From: Nonomuraea aurantiaca
GTDB taxonomy: Bacteria > Actinomycetota > Actinomycetes > Streptosporangiales > Streptosporangiaceae
DNA length: 64,000 bases
Assembly: GCF_020215705.1 (NCBI RefSeq)
Contig: NZ_JAIWNB010000001.1
Span: 434,001-498,000 of the forward strand
Direction: 5' to 3'
Position numbers and translations under genes: made by a program. The notes beneath the pieces are model-generated. The model saw only the letters and a list, made by a program, of their open reading frames with translations, was not told the origin of the DNA and made no database searches. Below are positions 63,601 through 64,000 of the stretch, in pieces; the stretch's first letter is position 1; each line of letters begins with the position of its first letter.

Positions 63601-64000
63601 GCCCGGCGGCATCACGGCCGCCTACGGCTACGACGACTCGGGCCTGCTGACCTCGATCGGCTACAAGCGCGGCACCACCGGCGTCGGCGACGTGACCTAC
63701 ACCTACGACCAGCTCGGGCGCCGGACCCGGATGCGCGGCACCCTCGTACGCGCCCAGCTGCCCGCCGCCGCGACCGGCCTCACCTACGACGACGCCAACC
63801 GGCTGACCGGCAACGGCGGCCGGACCCTGGGCTACGACCCGGCCGGCAACCTGACCTCCGACGGCGTCTTCACCTACACCTGGAACGCCCGCGGCGAGCT
63901 CGTGACGGTGTCGGACGGCAGCGTCACCACGACCCTCGGCTACGATCCGGCAGGACGCCGGGTCGGCAGCACCACGGGCGCCGACACCACCCGCTTCCGC
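57644..64000 (+). CDS. Secreted RHS/YD-repeat protein, 5' part (runs off window)
   Basis: An open frame of 2,119 codons from ATG 57644 to the window edge, with no stop. The order is: signal peptide (MRVIAGLVVAALIAGLAPPP); a stray YD-like repeat (VSYAHDANGRVTG); two IPT/TIG-type Ig domains (about 105-265); five to six tandem modules of about 110 residues (about 360-1,020); a carboxypeptidase-regulatory-like domain (LTGVVKTTAGLPLAGVTLRA); a DUF6531-like start of the RHS shell (GDPVDLGSGLFTLSQTDLMV); and many YD repeats (TYGYDTAGRMNAITD and others). RHS shells encase and deliver C-terminal toxins. The toxin tip would lie beyond the window. The nearby DUF1851-SUFU gene could be an immunity factor. 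Confidence 0.92.
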   Translation, partial: MRVIAGLVVAALIAGLAPPPPAAPPRLTTVPVAATTRGQPAAEPAAKQRQAPAQAADVSYAHDANGRVTGVFAQPGDGSKISHDPAGNITEVRDLPAGTLAVAQVSPPSATPATGVTIYGTAFGTDKSAVTVSFGGATATPGAVTDHTITVTVPGGAASGDVTVTVGGKSAVWKGFKVLGTRPKPAVSLTGITVGDAGAEVTVPGSGFDADKIRNVTSLNGAKIQVTQATTGDLKVKLPPGPAFGHVKVVNPGGSAVSAGDVVVPPAPYLAANIGTGGALRLAQNTLTSVPVGAAQQIALTLFDVAAGQRAMLYMSGETFSGCLPITVYGPDGTTLLSQSMCSSTWEWELPEGSKPGTYAVLLDPQDDQTGKVDVLASAVADATTELALDGAQGTLTTTVPGQQAAFTFTGTAGQRVFTKLGMPTGTKACDVAAGVRAPDGTELVKDTCVYQVDSFLDTVTLPVSGTYRVAVDPKGLVTGGPYKAAVINVPADVAVQTSPDAAPANVAIVKPGQNGSVTFTGTTGQRIFTKLTIPAGAPSCALDVRLLKPDGTEMFRSTCLYQAAEYLDTVTLPADGVYRFTVNPKDAWTGIPTLQVLNVPADVVVATSPDAAAASVAITKPGQGGVVTFTGTAGQRIFAKVTVPAGTPTCGLDVRLLNPDGTELVRDTCLYQAAEYLDTVTLPADGVYRFTVNPKDAWTGTPTLQVLNVPADVVVATSPDAAPAAVAITKPGQDAAVTFTGTTGQRIFAKLTLPAGTPACGLEVRLLKPDGTELAKDTCIYQAAEYIDTITLPADGAYRFTINPKDAWTGTLTFALTGVPADVAVASAPDAAPAAVAIAKPGQGGAVTFTGTAAHRLFVKLAVPAGAPACALEVRLLKPDGTELAKDTCIYQAAEYIDTLELPVAGAYKLAFDPKDAWTGTITVTLVDVPADVTKAATVGGADVVVTTAKAGQNSAVTFTATAGQTVKITMIDETYATCTTTELWSPTGARLWTTCLSKNGSHTTTLTAAGTYTFKINPKDAETGAATIRVATAAAAAKQATESRKKEPLPDGVKRGEPLASYTAKKHKDASLTGVVKTTAGLPLAGVTLRADGREARTDARGAFQLTDLRQGVRRLRIDGRSASTSKLKYGVFDVQVPLKAGGNELFYTPYLPALDTDYEIDIPSPTTKEVVLSNPGVPGLEVRIPAGVTIEDADGKPVRRVGITPIPVDRTPIPMPDGVRVPVYYTVQPAGGRLVGGTAQITYPNYLKLQAGQRVNFWHYDKSGEGWEIFGAGKVDPAARQVVPDAGTAIADFDGAMINVPGNEEPLWKWLLKFLNSSGDPVDLGSGLFTLSQTDLMVDDVMPLTVNRGYNPGDTRKRSMGIGSNDLYNMYLSSRKQYQEADLNFPDGSQVHYVRTSPGTGFCDAVFEARDTSPEFTGSGFRYVGGCNAGGWHLKLRNGMTYVFGDEAPLQEIRDPQGNTVKILRKYKNSFGSYLGPVTEVRSPNGFWLSYSHDAADKVTKVEDNAGRSVTYGYEGDRLKTVTGPTGQTTTYGYDTAGRMNAITDARDHTYLTNVYDANGRVAAQTILGQGTYAFGYTLNGTRVVAAQVTEPDGAVRKTTYDDLGYLATDTQAAGTDREHTIRITRDPDSDLPRTIDDGLGRTTTITYDPAGNPLELKGAAGSATVTGHATYQGTPYGRPDTLTDPTGAVTRFKYDTRGNPEQITDAMGRTWKTSYDDQGHPRTQTTPQGRVTTYDYVDGALSTVTDPEGRKTRFVRDAANRVIETIAPDGTSTRRVYDAADVLRSVTDAGGDETIFGYDENGNITSVKDARGKITSYRYDDADRLLERTDPLGAKDTFTYDGMNRLSTVTDRRGKVTEYRYDELGRATFTGFGKNGQNYESTQSALYDDRGRIRELSDSTTGAGKITYGYDDLDHLTSETSSAGSVGYTYDAAGRLKTMTASGQPAVGYDYFPNGLLKSVTRGAVSTVYGYDDDARMTSKSLPGGITAAYGYDDSGLLTSIGYKRGTTGVGDVTYTYDQLGRRTRMRGTLVRAQLPAAATGLTYDDANRLTGNGGRTLGYDPAGNLTSDGVFTYTWNARGELVTVSDGSVTTTLGYDPAGRRVGSTTGADTTRFR
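58741..60720 (+). repeat. Tandem modules of about 330 bp inside the RHS-type gene
   Basis: Near-identical blocks recur at 330-bp spacing (for example GGACGCCTGG at 59401, 59731, 60061 and 60391). More diverged copies lie before (58741, 59070) and after (to 60706). Each encodes about 110 residues with FTFTG/VTFTGT, PDGTEL, a Cys pair and NPKDAWTG. High identity between the middle copies indicates recent unequal exchange. Confidence 0.9.

Overview
The window is GC-rich DNA with actinomycete gene families and start-codon habits (many GTG/TTG starts, 4-bp ATGA/GTGA overlaps, actinobacterial-type MetRS, RNase H/phosphatase fusion). A filamentous actinomycete of the Streptosporangiales (Nonomuraea-like) is the best guess. 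The lineage is an inference from gene content only.

Chromosomal left arm (1-12.5 kb): the N-terminus of a membrane sensor protein cut by the window edge; an operon of two acyl-CoA dehydrogenase subunits plus an acyl-CoA ligase; a WYL-domain regulator; a non-canonical Nramp-type transporter; a GNAT acetyltransferase; a Baeyer-Villiger-type flavoprotein monooxygenase; and a housekeeping operon (Nif3-like protein, zinc-ribbon coiled-coil protein, RNase H/acid phosphatase) followed by rnpB, the RNase P RNA.

Integrated island (12,537-32,559): a perfect 27-bp direct repeat of the rnpB 3' end brackets about 20 kb. Just inside the left repeat lies the C-terminal stub of a tyrosine integrase, fused to fragments of IS3 and ISL3 transposases. 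The cargo has two TIR-STAND NTPase-TPR proteins. One is on the minus strand and broken by a frameshift; the other is on the plus strand, intact, and has two small partners. Between them lie a HIT hydrolase, a tight operon (SIS isomerase-like protein, SDR, class I aminotransferase, complete methionyl-tRNA synthetase), a second SAM synthetase and an XRE-TPR regulator. The right end has two head-to-head paralogues of an unrecognised HExxH protein, one intact and one decayed. A tandem GTTTCC[C/G] heptamer motif occurs upstream of three island transcription units. The layout suggests a NAD/nucleotide-signalling conflict locus joined to a methionine/SAM module. I do not recognise it as a described system.

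Right of the island (32.6-46.8 kb): VOC proteins, an ECF41-like sigma factor, a GntR regulator beside a secreted sialidase, a decayed hydrolase and a truncated phosphotransferase, a Nudix hydrolase, a HicB-like protein containing a 50-bp perfect palindrome, a PadR regulator with a 30-bp palindromic operator in front of a secreted hydrolase/F420-type reductase operon, a two-component system and an intradiol dioxygenase. Several genes here carry small tandem duplications at or near their 5' ends.

Decay zone (46.8-54 kb): remnants of an IS3 transposase, a secreted propeller protein, a TetR regulator, an SDR, an ABC transporter and a SARP regulator, interspersed with an intact P450 and an intact TetR regulator. 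The window ends with a DUF1851-SUFU immunity-like protein, an AlkZ-family DNA glycosylase, an NmrA-like reductase and the first 2,119 codons of a secreted RHS/YD-repeat giant with about 110-residue tandem repeats.
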